Positions 35,551 through 46,347 of a DNA stretch of 64,000 nucleotides are shown here, piece after piece; the first letter of the stretch is position 1; each line of letters begins with the position of its first letter. This DNA comes from Dermanyssus gallinae (lineage: Eukaryota > Arthropoda > Arachnida > Mesostigmata > Dermanyssidae): NCBI GenBank assembly GCA_003439945.1, contig QVRM01001811.1, positions 108,501 through 172,500 of the forward strand, written 5' to 3'. Under the pieces are notes generated by a model. The model made no database searches and was not told the origin of the DNA. It saw nothing but the letters and a program-made list of their open reading frames with translations. The translations under genes and the position numbers were made by a program.

Positions 35551-35977
35551 TGATAGTGATGAAAATGACTTTGAAGAACGTCGAGACAGACTCGGTAGTG
35601 ATACATATCAGCATCTCCCATCGGCCCAGTCGCGAGTATCGCCACATCGTCGGAGATGATTCGCGTTGATGAGATTGAGTATTATTTGTATAATAATAAT
35701 ATTAGTAATAGTACGCCACCACGCCCGAAGTCAGATCACACGTGAGATAGCACGCGCCCATATTGGCTTCCGTATTATGCGCTCTGTTTGTTAGGTAGAT
35801 TTATCAGCTGCACCAAACGCATATGGATGGCTACGCGTTTGCATACATGTTCATATATATGACAAAGCATAATCATTAAAGCTGAAATGCACTCTTTAGA
35901 AGTTAAGTAAATATTTTTTTTTGTATTCATAATAAATGCGCCTTTGAAATAAGACAGTTGGCGATTTGATCACTTAG

Positions 35978-35978
<1 letters not shown>

Positions 35979-36011
<33 letters not shown>
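35979..36011. repeat. (TA)n microsatellite
   Basis: About 32 bp of TA in AT-rich unique DNA. Confidence 0.95.
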
Positions 36012-36013
<2 letters not shown>

Positions 36014-36310
36014 TTAATTTGTTTAATGCATTCATGGCGGACGTGCTGATGGGTTACAACAGTTTGCTGGCAACACTCAGTACTATTCGTAACCAAGTTA
36101 TTCTTAAATTGTTTCCCTATTTGAAAGTAGCTGAAGAATCAACAAAAGTATTTTTCATTATTATTGTTGTTGTTGTCGCTACCATGCAAGAAAACTAGCC
36201 TCGAGGTCTATTGTCCGCTTTCAGTCGTTTTTACCGCGTCACGTACGTACTTTGAACGAAATGCTGGTTTTACGTATGCGGTAGCTGCGCTAAGCTCGTT
36301 TACGGATCTC

Positions 36311-36357
<47 letters not shown>

Positions 36358-36363
36358 CATATG
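36311..36363. repeat. (TA)n microsatellite
   Basis: About 53 bp of TA with TACATA interruptions. Confidence 0.95.
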
Positions 36364-37039
36364 TGGTAAAACGTGCGTGGCCGGGTCCGAGGAGGTGTGC
36401 GCGTTTCTTTCGCTTACAATCTATTCGCCTGTCTGGCTAGCTCTCGTCTCATTGTCTGATTAGGATGGATCATCATTCACCGGTTCTGTGTTAATGGGAG
36501 GGGACGGACAGACATGTACGGGATACGGTAGCAACTACTACAGCGGCAGCGACGGCGGCAGCGTCTCTAGTCAGCGTCGTCGAAAAGTGATGTTTTGATG
36601 ACCCCCTGTGAGAACCAAACAAACGTACCATAGATAGCGAAAGGGAGATAGATAGTTAGATAGACCGGACCGAAGGAAAGAGAGACAGAGCGAGAGAGCG
36701 AGGGGGGTTCGTGAGAGGGGCCGCGTAACAGAGCCTCAGCGGCAAAGTCGCCCTTGTCGGCCCGCCGCCGATACGACTCGCAGACCTCACTGTCAGTATT
36801 TCTGCGCCCATTGTGGCTGTTTCTGCTGGCGCTGGCGCGGCGGTAACCCGCTAGACACGCTTCGCGGTGCCTCATCCATGCGGCCATCAAATTGAAGCAC
36901 GCTCGTCGTCGATTCGCTTGCCCACTAGCAGTGGCTTTGCTGTCAGATCGAACGCGACAGTATACCGTCGCGTATCGGTAGCTGAATAGCAGTGCACGAC
37001 GGAGTGCGCAGATAGAGGAGCATGGGGAGAGTATAGGCA

Positions 37040-37084
<45 letters not shown>

Positions 37085-38105
37085 TATTTTTATTATATCA
37101 CAATGTCGAAAGGTGAGGTAATGCATTGCTTAATAAAAAATTATAGTATACTCCATTGCTATTTAGGTACTGATATGACGTCTACTGTAAATTTATAACT
37201 AAAGCACTTTTTTTCTAAAAGTTGTGAAAGCTCGAGCCAAAGAGACAGCAAGATAGTCGACGACGTGGTGTTTTGACTGTAGAATATCCGCTTCTAATCG
37301 GCTGCTGTCACAACAACCAATACTACAACACCTACAGCAACAAGGCTACCACTACAATTATTACTACTACTACCACTACTACTACTACTCGAAAGTCGAC
37401 CAAAGCAATGATTCTTAAGCGAGGTGGTTTCCGAGTGCTCGAAGTCACCTGAGGCGGTCGCAAGTCATCGCATTGATACTACGATGGTATCGACGACATT
37501 CAAGAGCAGCGATAGTTTCTGGGTGTGTATGTGTCCTGCTCACTAGCTCAGAGTAGAACTATACACAGTCGTTGTCGTACTGGAACTAAACATTGTAACA
37601 GTTGTTATAGTAGCCTTAGAAGATGTTGCAGTACTTGTAGTATTAGTTGGTTTCGGTTTCGAACGAAGCGGACGTGTTATGACCTAGCGGCTGGGAAAAG
37701 TTACAAAACTAAGTGCGAAATTGATGCTAACTCGGCATTTTGACCCTGCGAGAACAACGTAGTGTAGTGCATAACTGGGCGTGTTCCGTTCAAACTTTTT
37801 GACGAAGCATCAGGTACTACGGGCCTCGTTAGTTCATCTGACACCTACGGTGTTCATCCTGTAACACGAACAGCTGATTCGGCATCTGTTGCGGCGAACG
37901 TCGACCAGTGTGTAGTAGTGTTGTTATCGTTGAGTGGCCAGTTAACGGCACAAGTCGTCACCTCCATTCCAGCTGCCGTTTTAGCACAGTTACGGGGCTG
38001 GAGCGGTGAACATCTTTAAAATTGTCGATATCATCTCGGCGATAATTGTAGCTGTACTGTCATCAAACAGCTAGTGACTAATATTCGTGCGCGCACTGCC
38101 AGGCT
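36364..38105. other. Non-coding DNA with one unrecognised open frame
   Basis: A minus-strand frame of 157 codons (36567-37040) has an Arg/Ala-rich middle of normal complexity, but I know no matching family and its start abuts a (TA)n tract (37044-37081). A (CTA)n run lies at 37355-37390. The rest is unique, with no recognised gene. Confidence 0.4.
37044..37081. repeat. (TA)n microsatellite
   Basis: About 38 bp of pure TA. Confidence 0.95.
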
Positions 38106-38195
38106 GTGTTCGTGGTGTAGTGGTACAGTCCTGCTATAAAAGGCAGTCCCGTATAGTAAGCGGGATCAAATCCCAGCCGCAACACTTTTTTTTTT
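38106..38195 (+). mobile_element. tRNA-like Pol III unit just upstream of the R1-like ORF1
   Basis: TGGTGTAGTGG (38113-38123) matches box A perfectly. GGATCAAATCC (38163-38173) differs from box B at one base, about 40 bases downstream. A T10 run (38186-38195) would terminate Pol III. CTGC/GCAG could form an anticodon-type stem around an eight-base loop, but the acceptor and T-arm pairing is poor, so it is a tRNA pseudogene, a SINE, or part of the retrotransposon's own 5' leader. It ends only 26 bases before the ORF1 ATG. Confidence 0.6.
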
Positions 38196-38221
38196 AATTA
38201 TTGTCTCTAAGTAGAGGCATA

Positions 38222-40007
38222 ATGAGCAACAGACCGCTCCGGAAAGAACCGGACAAGACACAAAACACTGGAGCTGCCTCCGAGCATGAAGTCTCCCGTC
38301 TACCGAACCAGACGGAGCAGACAAGCTCGGCTGCAGAACCAGATGAAGCACACAAAAACGACGGACATCTTGACGAGATTAGTCAGATCTCTGAGGATCT
38401 CTGTGCGTTTATTAGCACAGCAAGGTGCGTGCATCTACCCATCCAGGCGATGGCGGACAAGCTCCGAGCCGCAGTAAAGGAGGCCCGCAGGAGAGGCCGG
38501 ACAACCCGACATACCCAAATCGCTCCAGAGGAAGCACAAAGAGACATAGACCGTATTAACGGCCTTATTAGCGGGCACCAAGATGAGAAGGACATCTCGA
38601 GTCTCATCAACCAGGATTGGCCGGACCCGGTGTATAAAAGGGTATCTGTGCTCAAGGCAAGCATTCTAAGGGATCACCCCCTTAGAATTCTAATAGCCAG
38701 CGAGGACGAATCATCGGACAGCGTGACCTGGAGGAATATGGCCTCCCAATTCCGAGGTATCTCCGAGGAGGCCGCCCCTGCAGCGGGCAAAGTGTTCACG
38801 CGCCAGGTACAAGAATCCGGCGATGACGGGAAGCTGGAAACGCGCGCGCTAATTGCTCTACGATACCCTAAGGAGTTGGACATGGAGCGTTGCTACGACT
38901 TACTCGACCAGGTCGCGTGCAAGGCCTCCCTTCTCCGCAACCAGTTGAAACTGGCCGAGTCCACCCCCATACCTTGCTATCTATCTAAGCAGGGTGAGAG
39001 TCGGGGCTATCGCAAGCTTCTTGAGTGCCTTGCACGGAAGCACGATATTCACATTGCAGCAGGTCAGATTAAGCCCGCTCGAAGCAAGCACCTGGTCGGT
39101 GTACCAAAGCGTGCTGCCAATTCTACGACGTCAATCGTTATAAAGAAAACGGGGTCCGGCTCTTATGCAGACACGCTAAAAAACCTCGGCTCTAAAGTAA
39201 GCCCAGAGCAATTTAATGTCAAAATTGCTCGGGTTCAGCAACTGCCCAGTGGGGATGTGCGGCTTTTAGTCGCAGAGGGGGCAGAAGGGGGAAGTACCTC
39301 ATTTCTTGAAGCCCTCAAGAACGCCGGAGGAGCGGACTTCTCGTTGGACCGTTCCTCACTAAAACGAGTAATTGTCCGTGATCTCGTCGAAGGCACCACT
39401 GGTCAGTCAGTCCCGCTGACGGGACCTATCCAGGTCGAAGCGCCTAAAGTAGGTGCTACCGGACGATGGACGGCAATAGTGAGGCTCACTGCAGCCGATC
39501 ACGCTAGGGCCTTGCAAGCCAAGCGAATCCAGATCGGTTGGTCGGCCTGCGTAATCTCAGACTGGATATCGGTCCCCACATGCCAACGCTGCCAAAGAGT
39601 GGGCCACACCGCACGCGCTTGCTCTTTTGATCCAGTCACTGAAAAGCGCTGCCATAAATGCGGCGGTCTATACGGCTCAGGGGTGCAGCGCTGCACTCTC
39701 TTGCTACAACTGCGGCACTCCTGGCCATGCAGCAAACTCGGCCGCCTGTCCCGCTTTCCGTCAAAAGATTGAGGAAGCCCGACGCCAACGGCCGAGCAGA
39801 ACACCACCACAAGCACCACAGGTGAACACGCCAAGCCCTGTACCGGACCAGAGCACACGGCCATCGACAGACCAATCTCTTAATGCTAACACTGACGAAG
39901 ACGGTTTTACGCCTTTGTCCGGGAATGCACGGAAGAGAGCCATCCGATCTCCCGCAACTGACGAGAGAGCTGCCAAATCTTTTAACTCAAATGACAAGAC
40001 ATCTTAG
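38222..40007 (+). pseudogene. R1-like ORF1 (nucleic-acid-binding, gag-like) with frameshift
   Basis: ORF1 of R1-type elements coats the element's RNA in a ribonucleoprotein. The ATG at 38222 is the first in frame. A long charged N-terminal region (about 300 residues, Lys/Glu/Arg-rich) precedes a conserved block near residues 300-420. Three zinc knuckles follow: CQRCQRVGHTARAC (CX2CX4HX4C), then CHKCG, then CYNCGTPGHAANSAAC. An extra base at about 39660-39668 throws the second knuckle out of frame, so the original frame runs to a stop at 39772 and the third knuckle and C-terminal tail continue in the next frame to TAG at 40005-40007. In the repaired reading the second knuckle would have Tyr where His is expected. 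ORF1 overlaps the ORF2 start by 17 bases. One inverted repeat (ATTCTAAGGG ... CCCTTAGAAT) lies inside at 38663-38688. Confidence 0.88.
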
Positions 40008-42868
40008 AGTAGCCCAGCTAAACTGCAAAAGAAGCGAAAGTGTTTATGATATGCTAGACGTTTTAACAACCAGGAGACAAACGGACCTCTGCCTTCTTAG
40101 CGAACCAAACAAACGGCTTGCAGAACGACAGGCCCCAGCGTGGGCTTCAGATCCAGAACGTTCGACGTGCATCATTCTCAACGAAAATAGCCTCTTTCAC
40201 GCCCAGGCATCGGGCTCTGGAGCGGGATTTTCATGGATCGAAATCAAGGAAGTAGGCCGCTTTTATTCCTGTTATTCTAGCCCCAACAGATCTATAGACG
40301 ATCTTTTTACCCTTCTTGACAACCTCTCTGCATCTCTTAGACTATGTGACGCCTCTTTTATAGTAATCACAGGCGATTTTAATGCAGCCTCGACAACGTG
40401 GGGATCCCCAACAACTACGGCTCGTGGGACTGCCCTTCTAGACTGGCTTACCGTTGAAGACCTCATCGTGTGCAACACAGGAGACACGCCAACATACCAC
40501 GGAGTCGGGAGAGGCTCCGTGATTAACATGACAATTTGCCGCCGTGGCCAAGCAGGCCGGCTAGCAAGGTGGGCAGTTCTAAGTGACGAGGCAACCCTCA
40601 GTGACCACCACTGTCTGGAGTTTGACATTCTTCTGAACCCTAGTTTTTCCTCAACGGACACGGCTCTACTGCCACGGCCAGTGCTGAGACGACAAAGTCT
40701 AGAAGAACTACACCAAAGAATGGATAAGCTGATCTCGCAAAATGGGCCGCCGACCACAGCAGAAGGACTGCAGCAGCTGCTGGAGGCTGCGAGCCTAATG
40801 CAATGGCCCCAGTACCAGCACCCACGTCGCAGACGCCCAGTTAGTCCCAAGTACTGGTGGAACGAGGCCGTTGCTGGTCGCCGCCGTGCATGCATCGGCG
40901 CCTGTCGTCAGCTAACTCGGGCCAAACGTAGTCAAGCACCGGAGGGCAAAATAATCAGTCTTTTAAAGAGGTACAAGGAGGCACGCACTCTCCTAAAGAA
41001 AGAGATTGCTAGATGCAAGGCCTCGTTTCTCAAGACACTAATAGGAGAGATTGATGGTGACCCGTGGGGCCGCCCCTATCGGTTTATCAAAGGAATTCCT
41101 GGTCTTCGAAAAAAAGATACGCTTTCGGACGAGGAGCGGGCGACAACTATCTCATTGTTGTTTCCCAGCCACCCCACGTTCGACCGCTCACGCTTTCTGG
41201 GAGGCGCCACAGACCAAGTCCCGGCCATCACCAGGCTTGAAATAATCGGCGCCGCAGCACGGATTAAGGTGGGGAAGGCCCCCGGACCCGACGGAGTCCC
41301 GGCCGCTGCCACAAAGGCCCTCTTACTAAAACTCCCGGAGGAGACTGCAGCGGTATTCAGCCGAATTCTGCAGGAGGGAATCATTCCCGCCACTTGGAAG
41401 TCGGCCCGCGTCATTCTTATTCCAAAAGGGAATGGATCATATAGGCCGATATGCCTACTCGGCACGCTGGCAAAGGCTTTCGAGGCCATCCTCGAAAAGC
41501 GCCTTCGTGATTTTGCAGAGGAGCATGGGCTTCTGTCGGAATCTCAGTACGGATTTCGACGAGGCCGCACAGCTCTCGGAGCTATAACCAAAGTGCAATC
41601 AAAGGCCGAGCTGCTGCAACAGATGGCGCCCAGGGCTCGCGGGCTTCTGCTCGCAGTTCTCCTAGACGTTAAAAACGCGTTTAACAGTCTGCCATGGAGT
41701 ACCATTCTTGAGGCGCTCCACAAACGCAAGGTACCAGCTTACCTTCGCCGCGTAATCTCCAACTACCTAGACGAACGGACTATTACGTGCCAAGGCCTTA
41801 AATTTAGTATGACGGCTGGAGTGCCGCAAGGTTCTATTCTCGGACCATTGCTCTGGAACATAACATACGACGAAGTACTTCGTCTACAGCGCCTCCCACC
41901 TGGAGTCGAGCTTCTTGCTTTTGCGGACGATCTGCTTGTTCTGGGACAAAAGCGCTGCAGGTCTTTGCAGATCGTGATTGAGGGGCATGGCATCAACGTG
42001 TCTAACTCCGTCCGATACCTCGGAGTCGTCTTAGAAAAAAGCCTTAAGGGGCATTCACTCCTACAGCATGCATGCGGGAAAGCACTTAAGGCGGCCAACA
42101 ACCTCGGTCGTCTAATGCCAATCTACACGCCGTCTTCTTATGTCGGTGGCGGAGTCAATTGTCTTATACGGTGCCCCAGTCTGGCCAAAGGCCACGCTTG
42201 CAACGGCCTCACGAAGACGCATGCTTCGAAAAGCGCAACGGGTCCCGGCTCTGCGCATTATCAGCGCATACCGAACGGTGAGCACGGCAGCGGCCCTGTT
42301 GCTAGCTGGCACCGTGCCATGGGATCTCAAGGCCGAGGAACGACGTCGACTCTGGGAAGATCCGTCAAGAAGCAAGGACGCTGAGCGACAGGCAACGCTA
42401 GATAGCTGGCAAGAAGAGTGGAACAACATTCAGAGCGGATGCCCTGGCGCAAGAACAAAAGCTCTCCTCCCAGATATAAGGGCATGGATTGGCCGCCCTG
42501 GAGGGGAAGTAGACTACTACATCACGCAAGTGCTTACGGGACACGGGGAGTTTCGCTCCTAACGTTACCGAATTGGGAAGGCAGTAAGCCCAACATGTCT
42601 CCACTGCAACCAATTGGTGGACGACACACCCGAGCACACGGTCCTGTTTTGCCCCGCCTGGGAGGCCCAGCGCCGACCTCTGCAGAATCTTCGCGACTAC
42701 ACTTCCTCGACTTCATCTGGTCTTCCTGCTCTGGTCGCAAGAATGACAACTTCACAGGGTGATTGGTGCACAATCGCGACCGCCATCAGGTGTGTTTTAA
42801 CCGAGAAGGAGCGGGTTAACCGCATGTCGACGCCCTCTCTGGCTACGGAGGACCGGCGCGATCAGTAA
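39991..42868 (+). pseudogene. R1-like ORF2 (endonuclease and reverse transcriptase), disrupted
   Basis: ORF2 nicks the target and copies the element's RNA there. The ATG at 39991 (MTRHLRVAQLNCK) is the natural start; the open frame extends further 5' but overlaps ORF1. Endonuclease motifs: QLNC, LLSEP, TGDFNAASTTWGS and LSDHH. The S-I-D-T motif reads SVINMTI, with Asn for Asp. RT motifs: KAPGPDG, YRPICLLGTL, YGFRRGRTA, LLDVKNAFNSLP, AGVPQGSILGPLLWN and FADD (about 41922-41933). About 50 residues after FADD are missing in frame, so 'LLVLGQK' jumps to 'VIEGHGINVSNSVRYLGV'. A frameshift with small loss near 42118-42122 moves the frame, which continues as STRRLLMSVAESIVLYGAPVW, then a TAA at 42560-42562. 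After it comes the zinc motif CLHCNQLVDDTPEHTVLFCP. The final stop is at 42866-42868. Confidence 0.9.
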
Positions 42869-43060
42869 GCCGGGCTATTACACCCCCCCCCCAGTAGTTT
42901 GTAATAATGCGAACAGCACTTCCCTGCTGGGGGGGGGGGGGACATGACTGGTTTTTAGTGGGTTGGAGCCCCACACTACCGGCCCACACTTGCAGTTGCA
43001 ATCCTGCAGTGGTGACCGTGTGTGCGTCCTGCATTTCCCAGTCCTCCAAAAAAAAACGTG
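42869..43060 (+). other. R1-like 3' UTR with C-run and G-run
   Basis: Begins after the ORF2 stop. C10 (42883-42892) and G13 (42929-42941) are separated by about 36 bases and could pair as a hairpin, or the G-run could form a quadruplex. Downstream TGACTGGTTTTTAGTGGGTTGGA, the following TTGCAG and GTGGTGACCGTGTG are shared with the relative at 43.1-43.7 kb and, in part, with the minus-strand copy at 8.86 kb. It ends in an A9 run. Confidence 0.8.
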
Positions 43061-43110
43061 TAGTAATAGTGTCGTAAGATGATCAATCTTAGTTCTAGTA
43101 GTAGTTGTTG

Positions 43111-43690
43111 TTCCCAGGTCCTCACAAGTCACGGGGACTCTCAGACCTAATTTTGTTTACGATCGGGAAGGTCCCTAGCCCCACATGCATCTACTGCGGC
43201 GATGAACTCGATGACATCCGGAACACGCCGTGTTGAGGTGTCCAGCATAGACGTAGCAGCGTCCATACCTGCTGGACCTTTTAGGAAGCATAACAATAAT
43301 ATTAACAGCTTCTAACCTACGGGACGTTATCAAGTGAATGACCAAATCTACTTCGTACTGGAACGAAGCGTCACAAGCTTTTGAATACATTTAATATGCT
43401 ACAAGAAGAAAACAAGAGCCGCTCTCTTTATTGCTCGCGCCTCCCTTTGGCTCCCGGGGAACACACCCGCCAGGAGTGCTAATTTCGCCCTTCCCCTAAC
43501 TGGATGAAATGCGCAAACAGTTTCCAGTCAAACCGGGGGAACGAAATATGACTGATTTTGGTGGGTTGGACTTCCACACTACCAATCCGAGCTTGCAAGA
43601 CTTTTTCATGCCGCGATGGTCGTGTGTGCAATCGCATTTTTAGTTAGTCCTCGAAGAAAAGAAAAACGTAGTAGTAGTAGTAGTAGTGTG
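43111..43690 (+). pseudogene. 5'-truncated R1-like copy (ORF2 end and 3' UTR)
   Basis: Starts abruptly within the ORF2 C-terminus: QVLTSHGD matches QVLTGHGE of the upstream element. After a stop, IGKVPSPTCIYCGDELDD-type sequence (frame-disrupted, about 43160-43210) and 'RNTPC-stop' correspond to the C-terminal zinc motif. The 3' UTR keeps TGACTGATTTTGGTGGGTTGGA and GTGTGTG, and ends in an A-rich stretch plus AACGTAGTAGTAGTAGTAGTAG (43662-43688). It is in the same orientation as the intact neighbour and starts within about 60 bases of its tail. It differs at many positions, so it is not a recent tandem duplicate. Confidence 0.8.
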
Positions 43691-46028
43691 ATATCCGTAG
43701 AAATCCGATACCAGTGAGGGGACAGTGTGTATGATGAGGTGCATGCACCAATCGTCACTCAGGTGGACCAGGTAGACCACAGACCCCCAAACGGGTCGTT
43801 GGCTCACTTCGTCGATCAGAAAAGCCCACGAGATTGACATCCGGCGTCACGCCGCGCGAGACCTCTCTCCACCGAGGAGAGCACCTCACTGTCGAAGTAA
43901 GCAGCAACAACCAGACCAGAGGAGTACAACATTGGTTCGCTGCTGTTACTGCGCTAACGGAAACAGAACTAACTCCACGTCGGAAAAGACGAACCTGACC
44001 GCACTCCAACGACTCGGTCTCCTCCTCCTCGTGTTGCAGTTGCGTAGCATCATCACTATCATCATCTCGTCGTCCTCCCCGCAATCATCATCATCATCAA
44101 CTTATCAACACCATCATCATCGTCATCATCATCATCATCATCATCATTGCCACCGCCATCGTTGTAGTCGTTGGCGGTTTGGCCACCGCTTGGCTTTGCC
44201 ACAGCTGCTGTTGCCACTGTTGATATTGAATACAGGTTAAGCCGCAATAACGAACAACAAAACAAGCTGATAGGTGGGCACCTAGCTGGCTAGATAGAAG
44301 ACACCTAGGTAGAAGAAACGTGTGTGCGTGAGAGACCGAAATAGAGAGCTTAGTAGTAGTAGTGAAAAGGAACGCAGACAAAGTGTAGGAAAGCGAGCAA
44401 GAGAGACAGAGAACGAGACGGAAGTAGAACAAAGTATAGGAATAGTGAGAGGGAAGGGAGAACATGTCAGAGCTGTCAGGGTCATCATACTTAGTGCGAC
44501 GTTCATAACGAGCGTCGAGGCAGCATTGGCAGCAGACAAACACGTACAAATACGCACCTATTACCAACAGGTCCTTACTACTACAACGATTACTACTACT
44601 ACTACTACTACTACTTTTAGTACTAGTAGAAGATACATTGTTTAAAATCACACTGAAATGAGACCAAGCAGTAGGATAACGTTTAAGAAAGAAAGAGAGA
44701 AGAACAACGAAACCAACCGAGAAAAAGAGCGAGATAGGTGGGTTAATAATAATAATAATAAATATTCCGAACTGGCTACAAGATACACTTCCGTACCTAT
44801 AGCGATGAAGATGACTCTATGACCCATCAGTAAGTGAATTGACCTGCTCCTTAAATATTTAGCTAAGCTCATCCCAGAGATCACAGGTCATCACAGGCGC
44901 ACAGAGAGTAGATTGAGTTTTGCAGTTTTTCGGGCAGATGCTGTCTGTAAGGGAAACGCGCTCAACAACGTTCAAACTTCACAAATGTACTAATTGAACA
45001 ATAATTGTGATCAATAAATAATAATAATAATAGCAGCACACTACGTGTCAGTTTGTCGACGTGCTCTAGTGAACTGAGCTTTTAGCGCACGCGACGACGA
45101 CGACATCATTGTCTTCGACTCGTTGCCGACTCACGTTGTCCTGGTTGCTACAGCTAAGTTCAAATGTAACTGCCGTTGGGCGATGTGCGCCGTCTCATCT
45201 CCTCATGCATGTATACCCCGCTCGCCAAAGACAACCCCATCGAAGGCCGCAGTAGTAGAATAGGCAAGCAATGTTCCTCCTTCTGTCGCCATCGTCATCA
45301 TCATCATCATCATCGTGCTTATCGTCCCAAATATCGTAGGTACGTATTTGACGTATGCTGGAGCGATTGCCGTGTTGGCAATTGCTGTATTTTAGGCAGT
45401 TGTATTGCGCCCGCTTTAATGCGTAAATAAAGTTACCATTAGTGGCATATCGTAGACAGCCTATGTACCATTTGTGCTTATATAACGGGCTATAATTAGT
45501 TGTATATCCCAAATTTGGTACCGTAATATGAACCTTGCGTCATCGTTGCAATTTTACATAACTTCCGTGGTTTATGGTGCATACATTTTAAACAGTTTAT
45601 TTTCTAATTTAAACATTACAATTGCAACTAGATGCTCGCTTGGTTCACCTAACCAATGAGATGCATTCTCAAGTGTTTGTCGTACACGTTTATACCCGCC
45701 TGTAGTTAACTTGAATCTTTAAGATGGTTAGAGTAGTAGAAGTATACACGAATGGAGAATCTCCCAATAAAGAATATCAAAAGTACAATTGGTCACTGTC
45801 TGTTTCGCGCAGAATAACATTTTAGTGTCCCAAGTAGTTCGACTGCACTGTTTGTAAGTGCGGTTTATTAAACTTTTCACATTCGACCAATTATATCTCC
45901 GTTCGCACTGATCGCATATGAAGTATATACTTCCACGTGCATCACGGGTAACGATACTTATAAGATAAAGTGTCTCAAACGTTTCGCGTTTAATGGTTGT
46001 GCCATTTTTTAATGGTCTAACGGAAGCT
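43691..46028. other. Non-coding DNA with CAT and CTA triplets
   Basis: CAT/CAC triplets at about 44055-44160 and 45290-45315, (CTA)n at 44578-44620, ATA triplets at 44746-44762 and 45015-45032. The rest is unique. The frames of 100-184 codons over it depend on the triplets, and I recognise no gene. Confidence 0.5.
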
Positions 46029-46054
46029 TTCTCTCTCTCTCTCTATATATATAA
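46029..46054. repeat. Compound (CT)n(TA)n microsatellite
   Basis: A short CT repeat running into TA, like the tract at 11764. Confidence 0.85.
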
Positions 46055-46296
46055 ATACGCCGTTCACCTCGACATCCTGAAAAGCTAGAATATAGGGGTG
46101 TGTTTAAGAGGGCATTGTGATACATACTCATCTTTGCGTTTTGCCTCTACTTAATCAAAATGGGATATTAATTTCGAACAAACAATGCGTGAGCCCAGGT
46201 AGTGTTTCTGAATATTATTGGCTCTTTTATCAGTCGTCTGCTCGCCTCCGCTCACTAAACTCCTATCTATTGCTATAGTTATCTATCTCTCTCTTT

Positions 46297-46299
<3 letters not shown>

Positions 46300-46344
<45 letters not shown>
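46300..46344. repeat. (TA)n microsatellite
   Basis: About 45 bp of TA preceded by CTATCTCTCT. Confidence 0.95.

Positions 46345-46347
<3 letters not shown>

Larger units (their letters stand above)
38196..43080 (+). mobile_element. R1-clade non-LTR retrotransposon, nearly complete but inactive
   Basis: About 4.9 kb with ORF1, an overlapping ORF2 and a 3' UTR ending in an A-run followed by GTGTAGTAATAG. Layout and motifs (zinc knuckles in ORF1, apurinic-type endonuclease then RT then a C-terminal CCHC in ORF2, 17-base ORF overlap) are those of R1-type elements. GC content and codon use differ clearly from the AT- and triplet-rich surroundings. Damage visible: one frameshift in ORF1, and one frameshift, one stop and at least one in-frame deletion in ORF2. 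No target-site duplication could be recognised. The 5' limit is uncertain because a tRNA-like unit ends right at it. Confidence 0.9.

Noticed and set aside
36567..37040. 157-codon minus-strand frame with an Arg/Ala-rich middle
   Set aside because: No family recognised; its 5' edge is a TA tract and it has no promoter or splice evidence.
38106..38195. Functional tRNA gene
   Set aside because: Boxes A and B are good, but the acceptor and T-arm stems do not pair. It is treated as a tRNA-like repeat.
38201..38221. ORF1 start seven codons upstream of the ATG
   Set aside because: The upstream codon is TTG. The first ATG in frame (38222) fits the usual start better.
39883..39990. ORF2 beginning at 39883
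   Set aside because: This extension overlaps ORF1 heavily and has no similarity to R1 ORF2; the ATG at 39991 sits right before the endonuclease.
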